A DNA stretch of 64,000 nt from Tardiphaga robiniae (GTDB lineage: Bacteria; Pseudomonadota; Alphaproteobacteria; Rhizobiales; Xanthobacteraceae). Every line of letters begins with the position of its first letter. Positions within the stretch are counted from its first letter, which is position 1. The stretch lies in contig NZ_LVYV01000053.1 in NCBI RefSeq assembly GCF_001618955.1, positions 186,001 to 250,000 on the forward strand. Direction: 5' to 3'. Positions 17,574-25,527 of this stretch are shown here, piece by piece. Both the position numbers and the translations under genes were made by a program. The notes beneath the pieces were generated by a model. The model searched no databases and was not told where the DNA came from. It saw only the letters and a program-made list of their open reading frames with translations.

Positions 17574-17699
17574 TCAGATGTGTGCCTCAAGTAGCGACGA
17601 AGTTTGCAACGTGGGACCATCTCCATGTAGGTCTCCCGAGACCACGTAGAAGACCGAGGCGCCCGACGCGATCAGGACGGCGACCAAGCTGCGATCCAT
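17574..17699 (-). CDS. possible 41-residue membrane or exported peptide
   Basis: A short frame directly downstream of opgC: MDRSLVAVLIASGASVFYVV then SGDLHGDGPTLQTSSLLEAHI. One hydrophobic segment (residues 5-20) could be a membrane anchor or signal. The start lies 7 bases beyond the opgC stop; a GGAGG occurs slightly too far upstream. It may be a real small gene at the end of the copper/opgC operon. No homologue is known to me. Confidence 0.4.
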   Translation of the reverse strand: MDRSLVAVLIASGASVFYVVSGDLHGDGPTLQTSSLLEAHI

Positions 17700-17706
17700 C
17701 TCATTC

Positions 17707-18873
17707 TCATCCGATTCCTCCCTGAGTTGCGCGGTTGCCCGCCGAAGCTTTTCCAGCGGGCGCCGGCGCGTCGAGCGCGCGCGACCATGTCCGGTAGAAG
17801 GCCACGGCGGTCATCACCGAGATTCCGATGACGCTCACCGCGATCTGGGCGATCAGGGCGTTGGAGTACATCTCGAGGATGAAGTGTCCGACGAATGACA
17901 GGAAAATGCCCACGCAGAACACCTCCAGCGAACGCTGTCCGCAGACGATGAGCGGCCTCAGCGCATCGGAACGCAACACGTCCCAATCCTCGGGAACGAT
18001 GCGCACCAGAACGATCATGAGGGCGAGCAGATGAAGGACCCGATAGGGCGCCAGGTTCGTCTTGTCGTTGGGATCGAACAGGTCCACCAGTCCGGACGGG
18101 AGCATCCAGGTCGAAGCGAAACGGACTGCGAGCGTCACGACCATCGCGAAGATCAAGTATATCAAACTGATCGATACCATCAGCTTCGACATGACGAGTG
18201 ACTTCACGCGCTCTCCTCCGCCCATCGCCACCCAGGCTCCGATCGTGAACAGGAACTGCCAGGCGAAGGGATTGAAGTACCACTCTCCCGACGGCCATGC
18301 CGGGAGGTTCAGGCCGAACCAACGGCTCGCGAGATAGACGCCAGCCGAGGCCGCTAGGGCCGAATCCGGATGGCGCATCATGACGGCCAGAAGCGGCGGG
18401 AAGCCCGCCATCAGCACGATGTAGAGCGGCAGCACATCGAGATTCAGCGGCTTGAACTTCAAGGCCAGCCCCTGCGTGAGAGTGGCGACCGGCTGCTCGA
18501 TCAGCCACTTGACGTTGAATTCGTCGAGAAGGTGCGAATGGCCGCGCTGCGCGATGAAACCGATGGCGACCGCATAGAACACGAACAGCAGGATGTGCGC
18601 GACGTAGAGTTGCCAGACGCGCCTCAACAGAAGCGCTGCCCCCGCGAGCACACCCTGCCTCGCCATCCTACGCGAGTAGACAAAGGCCGCCGTGTACCCC
18701 GAGATGAACACGAAGATATCCGCGGCGTCGCTGAAGCCGTAGTTCCTCGTCGTCAGCCAAGCGACGGCGTTGTTCGGAATGTGGTCGAGGAAGATCGCCC
18801 AGTTCGCGAGGCCGCGGAACAGGTCGAGACGCAGATCGCGCCCCTTCGTAGCTTTGTCGGCCGTGATCGTCAT
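17707..18873 (-). CDS. opgC: OpgC family membrane succinyltransferase for periplasmic glucans
   Basis: A polytopic inner-membrane protein of 388 residues with about ten helices and the OpgC start signature RDLRLDLFRGLANWAIFLDH, followed by NYGFSDAADIFVFISGYTAA. OpgC proteins transfer succinyl groups to osmoregulated periplasmic glucans, making them anionic. It lies on the same strand as the copper genes, 112 bases after copD, so it may be read from the same transcript. A link between glucan charge and copper binding in the periplasm is possible but unproven. Confidence 0.88.
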   Translation of the reverse strand: MTITADKATKGRDLRLDLFRGLANWAIFLDHIPNNAVAWLTTRNYGFSDAADIFVFISGYTAAFVYSRRMARQGVLAGAALLLRRVWQLYVAHILLFVFYAVAIGFIAQRGHSHLLDEFNVKWLIEQPVATLTQGLALKFKPLNLDVLPLYIVLMAGFPPLLAVMMRHPDSALAASAGVYLASRWFGLNLPAWPSGEWYFNPFAWQFLFTIGAWVAMGGGERVKSLVMSKLMVSISLIYLIFAMVVTLAVRFASTWMLPSGLVDLFDPNDKTNLAPYRVLHLLALMIVLVRIVPEDWDVLRSDALRPLIVCGQRSLEVFCVGIFLSFVGHFILEMYSNALIAQIAVSVIGISVMTAVAFYRTWSRALDAPAPAGKASAGNRATQGGIG

Positions 18874-18985
18874 GAATCGCCTTGTTTGAAGAAAGGACCG
18901 GCCGAAGCACTTCGCCGGAAGCCGCGCACGATGGGTCCAACCGATCCGACCGGTCCCTTCGTCGGGTTCAGGCCGCTTTCGCCGG

Positions 18986-19921
18986 TCATTGTCCGATCGC
19001 CGGCCGGATCGTTCCGAGGACGCTCACGCTCAAGAGAACAAGCAGGCCCAGGCCCTGCTCGCTGAGCACGTGCGTCCGCAATTTGCTCCGCCAGACGTCG
19101 GAGGCACCAACGCCTCCGCGTCCGGACGCTTCCAAGGCTGGCACCAGCCAGAACCGGTTTGCCGCAGCGAGCGCCAGCATCCCCGCAAAGAACGCCAGTT
19201 TCGCCATGAGGATCTGCCCGTAGGCGCTGTGGAGCAGGCTGGATACCGAGCCGACGAGGAGCCAGCTATTCACCAGACCGGTGCCCACCAGCGTCGCCAC
19301 GGCGGCGTATCCCATGCCCGAAAAGCGCATCAGCACGCCATCGATGTCGGAGGCGGCACGGCCCGCCCTGATCCCGGCGTAGCCGAGCAGGATGAAGCCG
19401 AGCGGCGCCAGCCCACCCAGCCACGCGCCGGCGGCGAGCAGATGCGCGGCGTCGGCCGCCACATGCACCAGGCCTTCCCAGCCTTCTTCGATCTGGGAGT
19501 GCCCGGCACCGGCGAGTGAAGCTAGAAGTCCGGCGGCGAGGAAGGACGTCACCAAATCCCGACTTACGCTCGGCCGCGACGCGACCTGCAGGAGCGTGAC
19601 GGCGACGAGTACGGTCGCAACGAACATGCGCACCGTCCAGACGACGCCGAAGCCGGTCTCACGGACGACCGAACCGACGATCTCGGGATCGACGACGTCC
19701 GCCAGCCCGCCGCTCATGTTGGCGACGGCGAGGACGAACCAGGCGAGGCCGCTCACCAGGGCGAGGACCGCCGACCAGAGAAGGACCCGCCTCCTCCACC
19801 GGCCGAGCGTCTCGGGCTCGGCGCCGGCGTAGGCGTAGAGTGGAAAGAACGCCGCTCCAGCCAGCGTGGTCGACGCCACGTAATGCAAGAAGCGTGCGAC
19901 GACGAGCCCGAGATCGATCAT
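18986..19921 (-). CDS. copD: CopD-type copper resistance membrane protein
   Basis: A 311-residue integral membrane protein with about eight helices from MIDLGLVVARFLHYVAST. The domain matches the CopD family, with conserved His and Met in or near helices (RFLHYV, AGHSQIEEGWEGLVHVAADAAHLLAAG). The frame is open further upstream through copC, but the real start at 19921 overlaps the copC stop. CopD works with periplasmic CopC in copper handling, probably import or transfer across the inner membrane. Confidence 0.9.
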   Translation of the reverse strand: MIDLGLVVARFLHYVASTTLAGAAFFPLYAYAGAEPETLGRWRRRVLLWSAVLALVSGLAWFVLAVANMSGGLADVVDPEIVGSVVRETGFGVVWTVRMFVATVLVAVTLLQVASRPSVSRDLVTSFLAAGLLASLAGAGHSQIEEGWEGLVHVAADAAHLLAAGAWLGGLAPLGFILLGYAGIRAGRAASDIDGVLMRFSGMGYAAVATLVGTGLVNSWLLVGSVSSLLHSAYGQILMAKLAFFAGMLALAAANRFWLVPALEASGRGGVGASDVWRSKLRTHVLSEQGLGLLVLLSVSVLGTIRPAIGQ

Positions 19922-20289
19922 CAGCGCGCCACGCCGAAAGTGTAGCTGCCCTTCACTTTGTGGGTATCGTCGGACACGGCATGCCATTCGACCCTGTAGT
20001 CGCCAGGCGTCAACTGATCCTTGAGGGGCACGATCATCAGCTTCTTGTTGGTCGGATCGGTCGTCGCCTTCCCGGTCGCGATCGCCTTCCCGTCCTGGTC
20101 CTTCAGTTCGATGCCGGAAAACTGCGGGATGACGCTTTCGTTGAACAGGATGCGGATCTGCTTCGGTGGCGCCGAAGACTTCCCGGCGGCGGGCTCGGCC
20201 GACTGAAACTCCGGATGGGCGTAGGCGACGCCGGCGCCGAGGGTTGCTGCAATTAACGTGACGGCAGCGATCGAGGTCTTGTTGAACAT
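19921..20289 (-). CDS. copC: CopC periplasmic copper-binding protein
   Basis: A 122-residue protein with a 24-residue signal peptide ending AYA, leaving His25 as the new N terminus (HPEFQSAEPAAG). An N-terminal His forms the Cu(II) histidine brace in CopC proteins, completed by Asp and His in SDDTHKVKG. The body is the usual beta-barrel (IRILFNESVIPQFSGIELKD). No Met-rich Cu(I) site is seen, so this is the Cu(II)-only type. It is coupled to copD by overlap. Confidence 0.92.
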   Translation of the reverse strand: MFNKTSIAAVTLIAATLGAGVAYAHPEFQSAEPAAGKSSAPPKQIRILFNESVIPQFSGIELKDQDGKAIATGKATTDPTNKKLMIVPLKDQLTPGDYRVEWHAVSDDTHKVKGSYTFGVAR

Positions 20290-20471
20290 TGGTCTTCCTT
20301 TTGGTGATGCGGATTTTGTGTGTGGGTTTCAGTGGACGTCCAGAACGAGCACGGCGAGCTTCCGGGACCGGCACCGCTCAGCCTTCCGTTGCCGCGATCG
20401 TACGTGAGCGACGGTTCTGCGCAGGCAAGTCCTTCCTGGCTCCGTTTCCTTTGCACGGCGACGACGATGGC

Positions 20472-20507
20472 CCCTCCGCCGCCGGGCCATCGGCCGGTGG
20501 CGGAGGG
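20472..20507. repeat. GC-rich hairpin between cusF-like gene and copC
   Basis: CCCTCCGCC and GGCGGAGGG form 9-bp arms, with a nested GCCG/CGGC inside. It sits just after the CusF-like stop in the 229-base gap before copC on the minus strand. There is no T-run, so it may be a transcript-stabilising or attenuating hairpin. The remainder of the gap shows nothing else clear. Confidence 0.5.
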
Positions 20508-20518
20508 CGTCCGTCGGG

Positions 20519-20821
20519 TTACTTGCTCTTCTGGATCTTTGTGATGGCGATGCCGTCGCTGCCGCGCTCGGCCGTGAACTGGACCTTGTCGCCGACCTTG
20601 ACCTGCTTGAGCATCGCGGAATCCTGAACCTTGAAGACCATCGTCATGCCGTCCTCGTCCATGCCGAGGTTCTTGATCGCGCCGTGCTTGAGCGTGATCT
20701 TCTTGGCGGTCTCGTCGACCTTCTTCACTTCACCGTTGACCATCGCGTCCTGGGCGAAGACGGCGGACGAAGCGACGAGCGAGAGCGAGAGGATGCATGC
20801 TGCGAGTTGGTTGTTGGTCAT
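20519..20821 (-). CDS. cusF: CusF-like periplasmic copper-binding protein
   Basis: A 100-residue protein with signal peptide (cleavage near VFAQD) and a small OB-like barrel. The metal site of E. coli CusF is His36, Trp44, Met47, Met49. Here His46, Met59 and Met61 are present (LKHGAIKNLGMDEDGMTMVF), but the stacking Trp is replaced, with Met54 near its place. It would carry Cu(I)/Ag(I) to the CusB adaptor or hand it to other periplasmic proteins. It lies in the copper operon rather than directly next to cusCBA. Confidence 0.86.
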   Translation of the reverse strand: MTNNQLAACILSLSLVASSAVFAQDAMVNGEVKKVDETAKKITLKHGAIKNLGMDEDGMTMVFKVQDSAMLKQVKVGDKVQFTAERGSDGIAITKIQKSK

Positions 20822-20843
20822 TTTCTTTCCTTTCGGGGTTGGA

Positions 20844-21329
20844 CTACTTGACGACGACAGTGCCGATCATTCCCGCTTCGCGGTGACCGGGTATCAGGCA
20901 GGAGTATTCGAACTCGCCCGCCTTGGTGAACTTCCAGACGAGATCGCCTGTCTTCTTGGGAGCCAGCTTCTTGGCGTTGGGATCGTCGTGCTCCATGTCA
21001 GGAGCCTTCTTCATGGACTCGGCGTGCTTGAGGTTCTCTTCGGTAGTGGCCAGAACGAATTCGTGATCGAGCTCGCCGCTGTTGCGCAGCACGAACTTGA
21101 TCTGTTCGTCCTTTCTGACCTCAACCCTGCTCGGAGTGAACAGCATCTTGCCGCCGGCTTCGGTCATGGTGACCTGCACGATCCGCGCGGGCTTCTTTGC
21201 GTCGCCCGGCTCGCCGGTCGAAAACGTTTCATCGTGCGCGTGACTTCCGTGATCCGCCTCCGCCACGACGGGGGCGGAAGCCAGCAACGCGGCCAGCGCC
21301 ACTGCTCCCGCGGTCAATATTGCTTTCAT
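20844..21329 (-). CDS. exported cupredoxin
   Basis: A 161-residue protein with signal peptide (MKAILTAGAVALAALLASAP) and a His-rich mature N terminus (ADHGSHAHDE). The cupredoxin copper ligands are visible: His89 in LDHEFVL, Cys144 and His149 in YSCLIPGHREAGM, and Met154. The Met-Glu-His-rich insertion (EENLKHAESMKKAPDMEHDD) is common in CopI-like proteins associated with copper resistance. It probably buffers copper in the periplasm or serves as electron partner of the multicopper oxidase encoded next. Confidence 0.88.
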   Translation of the reverse strand: MKAILTAGAVALAALLASAPVVAEADHGSHAHDETFSTGEPGDAKKPARIVQVTMTEAGGKMLFTPSRVEVRKDEQIKFVLRNSGELDHEFVLATTEENLKHAESMKKAPDMEHDDPNAKKLAPKKTGDLVWKFTKAGEFEYSCLIPGHREAGMIGTVVVK

Positions 21330-21378
21330 CGTCTTCTCCTTCTGTGTGAAGCCTTGCGTTCCACCTATTCGGAAGCGC

Positions 21379-22773
21379 CTACATTCCCTTCATCCCCTTC
21401 ATGTTCATTCCCTTCATGGGCTTCGGTTCGGTCGCCTTGGTCTTCGTCTTGTCGTTGACCTGGCGCGGCGCCTCCTTTTGCGGCGCCGCGACTTCGTAGG
21501 CGACCGTTCCGGGGGGATGCTTGTAGGGACCGGGATCCCTGTAGTCGTCGCGCGCGAGGCCTTCCCGGATCTTCATGACGGTGAACATGCCGCCCATCTC
21601 GATAGGGCCGAACTGCCCGGAGCCGGTCATCATCGGCAGCGTGTTGTCGGGCATCGGCATCTCCATCTCGCCCATGGCACCGCCGGTCGTTCCCATCACC
21701 ATCGCGTCGGGAGCGAGCTTGCCCAGGACCTTCGCCAGATCCTTCTTATTGACCCCGATGAGATTGCGGACGTCGTGTCCCATGGAGTTCATGGTGTGAT
21801 GCGACTTGTGGCAGTGGAACGCCCAGTCGCCGGGATTGTCGGCGGTGAAGTCGAATGCGCGGATCGATCCGACCGGGATGTCCGTCGTCACCTCGGGCCA
21901 CTGCGCGCTCTCGGGCACCCAGCCGCCATCGGTGCAACTGACCGCGAAGCTGTGGCCGTGCAGATGGATCGGATGGTTCGTCATGGTGAGGTTGCCGACC
22001 CGGACGCGGACCCGGTCGCCGAGACGCACGGCCAACGGATCGATGCCCGGGAAGACCCGGCTGTTCCACGCCCACATGTTAAAGTCGGTCATCTCGGTGA
22101 CCTTCGGCAGATAGGTGCCGGGATCGATGAGATAGCTGCTCATGATGAAGACGAAGTCGCGGTCGACGGGCCGGAAGGATCTGTCGCGCGGATGCACGAC
22201 GATCATACCCATCATGCCCATCGCCATCTGGACCATCTCGTCCGAATGCGGGTGGTACATGAACGATCCGCTGTGCTTCATCTCGAATTCGTAGACGAAG
22301 GTCTTGCCAGGCGGGATGTGCGGCTGGCTCAGGCCGCCGACGCCGTCCATGCCGCTCGGCAGGATGACGCCGTGCCAATGGACCGTGGTATGCTCGGGCA
22401 GCTTGTTGGTGACGAAGATCCGGACTTTGTCGCCTTCGACCGTCTCGATCGTCGGCCCCGGAGACTGGCCGTTATAGCCCCACAGGTACGCCTTCATTCC
22501 TTCCGCGAACTCGCGCTCGACCGGCTCGGCGACCAGATGGAATTCCTTCCAGTCGCCGTTCATGCGCCACGGCAGCGTCCAGCCGTTCAGCGTGACCACG
22601 GGATTGTAGTCGGGGCCGCTGGTCGGATACAGCGGTGGCTGCATCGTGACCTTCTCCATCATCGGCGCTTCGGGAATGGTCACCGCCTGGGCGCGGCCGG
22701 TGACGGCGGCCGCGCTGGCGAGCGCCGTAGCGGTGCCGAGGAAGTTTCGTCGGGACAACATCGGAGTCTCCAT
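21379..22773 (-). CDS. multicopper oxidase of the copper-resistance type
   Basis: A 464-residue periplasmic oxidase starting at METPMLSRRNFLGTATALAS (22773) with a Tat signal (SRRNFLG). All four copper-binding blocks are present: HWHG (132-135), HPHSD (174-178), HPIHLHGH (267-274) and HCHKSHHTMNSMGH (320-333) with type-1 Cys321. The C-terminal tail is Met/Lys-rich (MKGMNMKGMKGM). Such enzymes oxidise Cu(I) to less toxic Cu(II) using oxygen. At 464 residues it is smaller than PcoA-type CopA (about 600). Its start overlaps the end region of the TolC-like gene. Confidence 0.92.
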   Translation of the reverse strand: METPMLSRRNFLGTATALASAAAVTGRAQAVTIPEAPMMEKVTMQPPLYPTSGPDYNPVVTLNGWTLPWRMNGDWKEFHLVAEPVEREFAEGMKAYLWGYNGQSPGPTIETVEGDKVRIFVTNKLPEHTTVHWHGVILPSGMDGVGGLSQPHIPPGKTFVYEFEMKHSGSFMYHPHSDEMVQMAMGMMGMIVVHPRDRSFRPVDRDFVFIMSSYLIDPGTYLPKVTEMTDFNMWAWNSRVFPGIDPLAVRLGDRVRVRVGNLTMTNHPIHLHGHSFAVSCTDGGWVPESAQWPEVTTDIPVGSIRAFDFTADNPGDWAFHCHKSHHTMNSMGHDVRNLIGVNKKDLAKVLGKLAPDAMVMGTTGGAMGEMEMPMPDNTLPMMTGSGQFGPIEMGGMFTVMKIREGLARDDYRDPGPYKHPPGTVAYEVAAPQKEAPRQVNDKTKTKATEPKPMKGMNMKGMKGM

Positions 22774-22774
22774 T

Positions 22775-24241
22775 TTAATGCCCTCCGCCGCCGGAAGCCT
22801 GGGCGGTCGTCGAAGATTTGGACTGGGATTGCGCTTCGCCGCCGCCGCCGCCGTTGACCGCGGTCTGTAGTTCGGATTGTGCGAGCCAGAAGTCGCGCTT
22901 GGCCTCGATGGCGGCCCGCAGCGCTGCGATGCGCTGCCGCGCCTCCGTGAGGAGCGCGAACACGTCGACCTGCATGCTGCTGAAGCGCAACTGCATCTCC
23001 TCGGAGATGATTTTGCGCAGAGGCAGCACTTCGCGCTGGTAGTGCCCCGCGATGTCGTAGGTCGAGCGGTAGACCCGGAATGCATCGCGCGCTTCGGAGC
23101 GGACGTTGACCGCCTTCTCCGTCAGCAGGTTGAAGGACTGGTTGTAAGTCTCGGCGGCCTGGCGCACGCGCACCTCTCCGCCATCGTAGATCGGAATCTG
23201 GAACTGGATGTCGAAGCCCCGTTCGCGGAACGGCGCACCTTCGGGATCGCGGGTCTTGCGGTCGATCCCCGCGACGTCCAGCATCGTCACGAAGCGGCTG
23301 GCCTGGGTGAGGTTCAGCGACTTCGCCAGCGCGGCGAGTTCGATGCGCGCGATCTGCAGATCGATGCGGTGGGTAACGGCGTCGACCTCAATGCCGGGTA
23401 GTGACAGCGGACGGCGCGGCAGAGTTGGAAGCCGCTGCGGCAGCTTGATGCCGATGTCGCCGTCCCAGAGCCCCAGAAGCCGGATCAGCCGCTCGCGGGA
23501 GCTCGTCGCGTCCTGACGGACCGTCGCCAGATCGGCCGTCGTCTCCGCGTAGAAGACCTGCTCGCGGGCTTGGTCGAGCTTGTTAAGCGACCCGGTCTCG
23601 CCGAGCTTCTGTGCGAGCTGGGCGGTGGATTCGGCCGTCGACTTGGCGTCGTTCAGAAGACCGATGAGTTCGTTGGCCGCCACCGCCCGGTAGTAGGCCC
23701 TGCGGACGTCGGCGGCGAGCCGCAGCGTTTCTTCGGCGGCGCGCAATTGGGCCTTCCGGAAGCGTTGGCGGGCGATCTCCGACCGAAACGGCAGCGTCGC
23801 CAGCGCCAGGATGTCTCCGACGATCTGCCGCTCGATCTCGACCGCTCCGCTTCCGGAGATGCGGGATATGGAAAAGGTCGGGTTCGGCGGGAGACTATCG
23901 GCGACGAGATCCGTCTCGGCGAGCGCCAGTTCGTTGTAGGCGGCCTGAAGACCCCGGTTGCTCAGCAGCGCGACCTGCACCGCGCTGTCCACGGTGAGCG
24001 TCCGACGGAGGAGTTCTTTCACGGCACCATCGGCGCGCTGCGCGTCGTCCTGGGTCCTGATCGAGATGACGTCCTTCTTGATGGTCTCGCCGGCGACACC
24101 GGCGACCACGCCCATGCCTGCATCAGGTGAGAAGGTGGCGCACCCGGACAGGAAGAGTGAGGAGAACAGGAAGGCGGCCGCTGCGGGCTTGCAGCCGCGG
24201 CGCACGGTCGGAATCTGCGAGATGTGATGCTTCTTCGGCAT
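22775..24241 (-). CDS. TolC-family outer-membrane lipoprotein (copper operon)
   Basis: A 488-residue outer-membrane efflux-type protein starting at MPKKHHISQIPTVRRG (24241); the open frame further upstream is not credible. A lipoprotein signal with lipobox LSGC follows (FLFSSLFLSGCATFS). Long helical repeats (QVALLSNRGLQAAYNELALA, RQRFRKAQLRAAEETLRLAA) fit the OEP domain. The C-terminal tail is Gly/Ser/Gln-rich (NGGGGGEAQSQSKSSTTAQA). No RND partner is adjacent, so it may serve the copper operon in another way, for example as a channel used by the cus pump. Confidence 0.87.
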   Translation of the reverse strand: MPKKHHISQIPTVRRGCKPAAAAFLFSSLFLSGCATFSPDAGMGVVAGVAGETIKKDVISIRTQDDAQRADGAVKELLRRTLTVDSAVQVALLSNRGLQAAYNELALAETDLVADSLPPNPTFSISRISGSGAVEIERQIVGDILALATLPFRSEIARQRFRKAQLRAAEETLRLAADVRRAYYRAVAANELIGLLNDAKSTAESTAQLAQKLGETGSLNKLDQAREQVFYAETTADLATVRQDATSSRERLIRLLGLWDGDIGIKLPQRLPTLPRRPLSLPGIEVDAVTHRIDLQIARIELAALAKSLNLTQASRFVTMLDVAGIDRKTRDPEGAPFRERGFDIQFQIPIYDGGEVRVRQAAETYNQSFNLLTEKAVNVRSEARDAFRVYRSTYDIAGHYQREVLPLRKIISEEMQLRFSSMQVDVFALLTEARQRIAALRAAIEAKRDFWLAQSELQTAVNGGGGGEAQSQSKSSTTAQASGGGGH

Positions 24242-24249
24242 GTTCACTC

Positions 24250-24543
24250 CTACTGGCCGGACTTCGGCGCGGGAGCGACACGGTCGTTCTGCTCCCTCCA
24301 TGACGACGGAGCGACCGGACGAAGGCTGGTATAGGGAGCAACAGTCGAGCGGTAGCCGACTCCCGCCACCCTTGCCGAAGGATCTGCCGGATCGGCACCG
24401 GCCAAGGGCACCGTCGTCGGCAGGCAGCCCCCCAGAGTGAGAACGCCTGCGGACGCAGCGACCAACACCGATTGTCGTCTATCGAATAGTCTCGCGGCCA
24501 CCGAACGAACGGCGGCGAGCTTCGCCCCAAACTGCGCAAACAT
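24250..24543 (-). CDS. small lipoprotein
   Basis: A 97-residue protein whose N-terminal hydrophobic segment ends in a lipobox, VLTLGGCLPTT. The mature part is Pro/Ala/Ser-rich (about 57 residues) with no recognised domain. It ends eight bases before the TolC-like lipoprotein gene, so the two are probably co-translated. Its role is unknown. Confidence 0.6.
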   Translation of the reverse strand: MFAQFGAKLAAVRSVAARLFDRRQSVLVAASAGVLTLGGCLPTTVPLAGADPADPSARVAGVGYRSTVAPYTSLRPVAPSSWREQNDRVAPAPKSGQ

Positions 24544-24620
24544 GTTATTTTCCCGAAATGACGATGGACCACAGGCGCGCTCACCCTCGTCGGGTGCGGC
24601 ACCGCGTCGAAGCGATCAAA

Positions 24621-25079
24621 TCAGGCGATGGGGGGACGGTAGTGTTCGGCGGGGGCGTTATCGGCCACAGCACGGTAGCTGGTCACGATGCGGACCACGG
24701 TCGGCATCGAAGGCATCGCGATATCGAATAGGGGCGCAGGCATCGCGGAGACGCACATCAGCGCGCAGCACTGGCCGCTGGTCGTGTGCGGGCCATTCTT
24801 GGATGGAGCTTTGTCGCCGTCCATGGCGGCCGACATCGATGACTGTTCGTCGTCGTCGAACATCGCCATCGAATGTGCCGACGAGTGACCGTCCATCTGT
24901 CCGTCGATATGGGCGTGCATCGGCTGAACGGCTTCATCGTGCATATGCATCGAGCCCGACACGACGCCTTCCATGGTCATGCAGGGCACCACGGCGTGCT
25001 CGCCCGGCAAGGCGTAAGACAGCGTCGGCGCCATGATACACAACAGATAGACCAGGGCGACAATCCACCCTGCTTTCAT
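24621..25079 (-). CDS. Met/His/Cys-rich exported protein of unknown function
   Basis: A 152-residue protein from MKAGWIVALVYLLCIMAPTL (25079), which includes a signal segment. The mature part is rich in potential copper ligands: SGSMHMHDEAVQPMHAHIDG, MDGHSSAHSMAMFD and GQCCALMCVSAM. It heads the minus-strand copper run and sits near csoR. A periplasmic copper-binding or sensing role is likely, but no family is recognised. Confidence 0.7.
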   Translation of the reverse strand: MKAGWIVALVYLLCIMAPTLSYALPGEHAVVPCMTMEGVVSGSMHMHDEAVQPMHAHIDGQMDGHSSAHSMAMFDDDEQSSMSAAMDGDKAPSKNGPHTTSGQCCALMCVSAMPAPLFDIAMPSMPTVVRIVTSYRAVADNAPAEHYRPPIA

Positions 25080-25198
25080 CCGCCGGTTCCTGGTGAGCCT
25101 GACGAGCATTTCGTGTCAGTTGCTTTCGATCATTCGAGTCGATCCGCGAACCTTATCCGCGAATGTCTGGCACGCCAAGCCGGAAGACGTCCCGCAGG

Positions 25199-25474
25199 TC
25201 ATCGTTCCGCCCTTCCGACGACGGCCATCAGTTCCGCGATTTTCCGGCGCTGATCGGCCTTGTCGCCGCTCGCGATCGCGTGCTCCACGCAATGGGAGAC
25301 GTGGTCCTTAAGTACCTCTTCCTCGACGCGGCGGAGCGCGGCACGGACCGCCGAAATCTGCGTCACGATGTCGATGCAGTAACGGTCCTCCTCTACCATC
25401 TTAGAAAGGCCGCGTACCTGTCCCTCGATCCGGCTGAGACGCTTCTGGCAGGAAATCTTGATGTCTTTACGCAT
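25199..25474 (-). CDS. csoR: CsoR-type Cu(I)-sensing repressor
   Basis: A 91-residue repressor with the Cu(I) triad Cys33, His58, Cys62, in the exact CsoR spacing C-x24-H-x3-C (RYCID, DHVSHC). It has no N-terminal His ligand, unlike the nickel/cobalt-type relatives at 1896-2174 and 6228-6500. It is divergent from the copper ATPase gene, and an operator-like inverted repeat lies between them. Copper binding should release DNA and switch on the ATPase and possibly the minus-strand copper genes. Confidence 0.92.
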   Translation of the reverse strand: MRKDIKISCQKRLSRIEGQVRGLSKMVEEDRYCIDIVTQISAVRAALRRVEEEVLKDHVSHCVEHAIASGDKADQRRKIAELMAVVGRAER

Positions 25475-25483
25475 CGGGCCTAT

Positions 25484-25500
25484 ATACCCCTACAGGGTAT
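25484..25500. promoter_or_regulatory. candidate CsoR operator
   Basis: ATACCC, five bases, GGGTAT forms a perfect 6-bp inverted repeat ten bases upstream of the csoR start and 28 bases before the copper ATPase start. It is similar to the elements at 2241-2270 and 6131-6158. Confidence 0.68.
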
Positions 25501-25527
25501 GGGTTGCAAGTTACGAAGGAGACCTAG

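Noticed and set aside
18986-20374. 462-codon frame covering copC and copD
   Set aside because: The N-terminal 150 codons are copC out of frame; the real copD begins at 19921 in an overlap with the copC stop.
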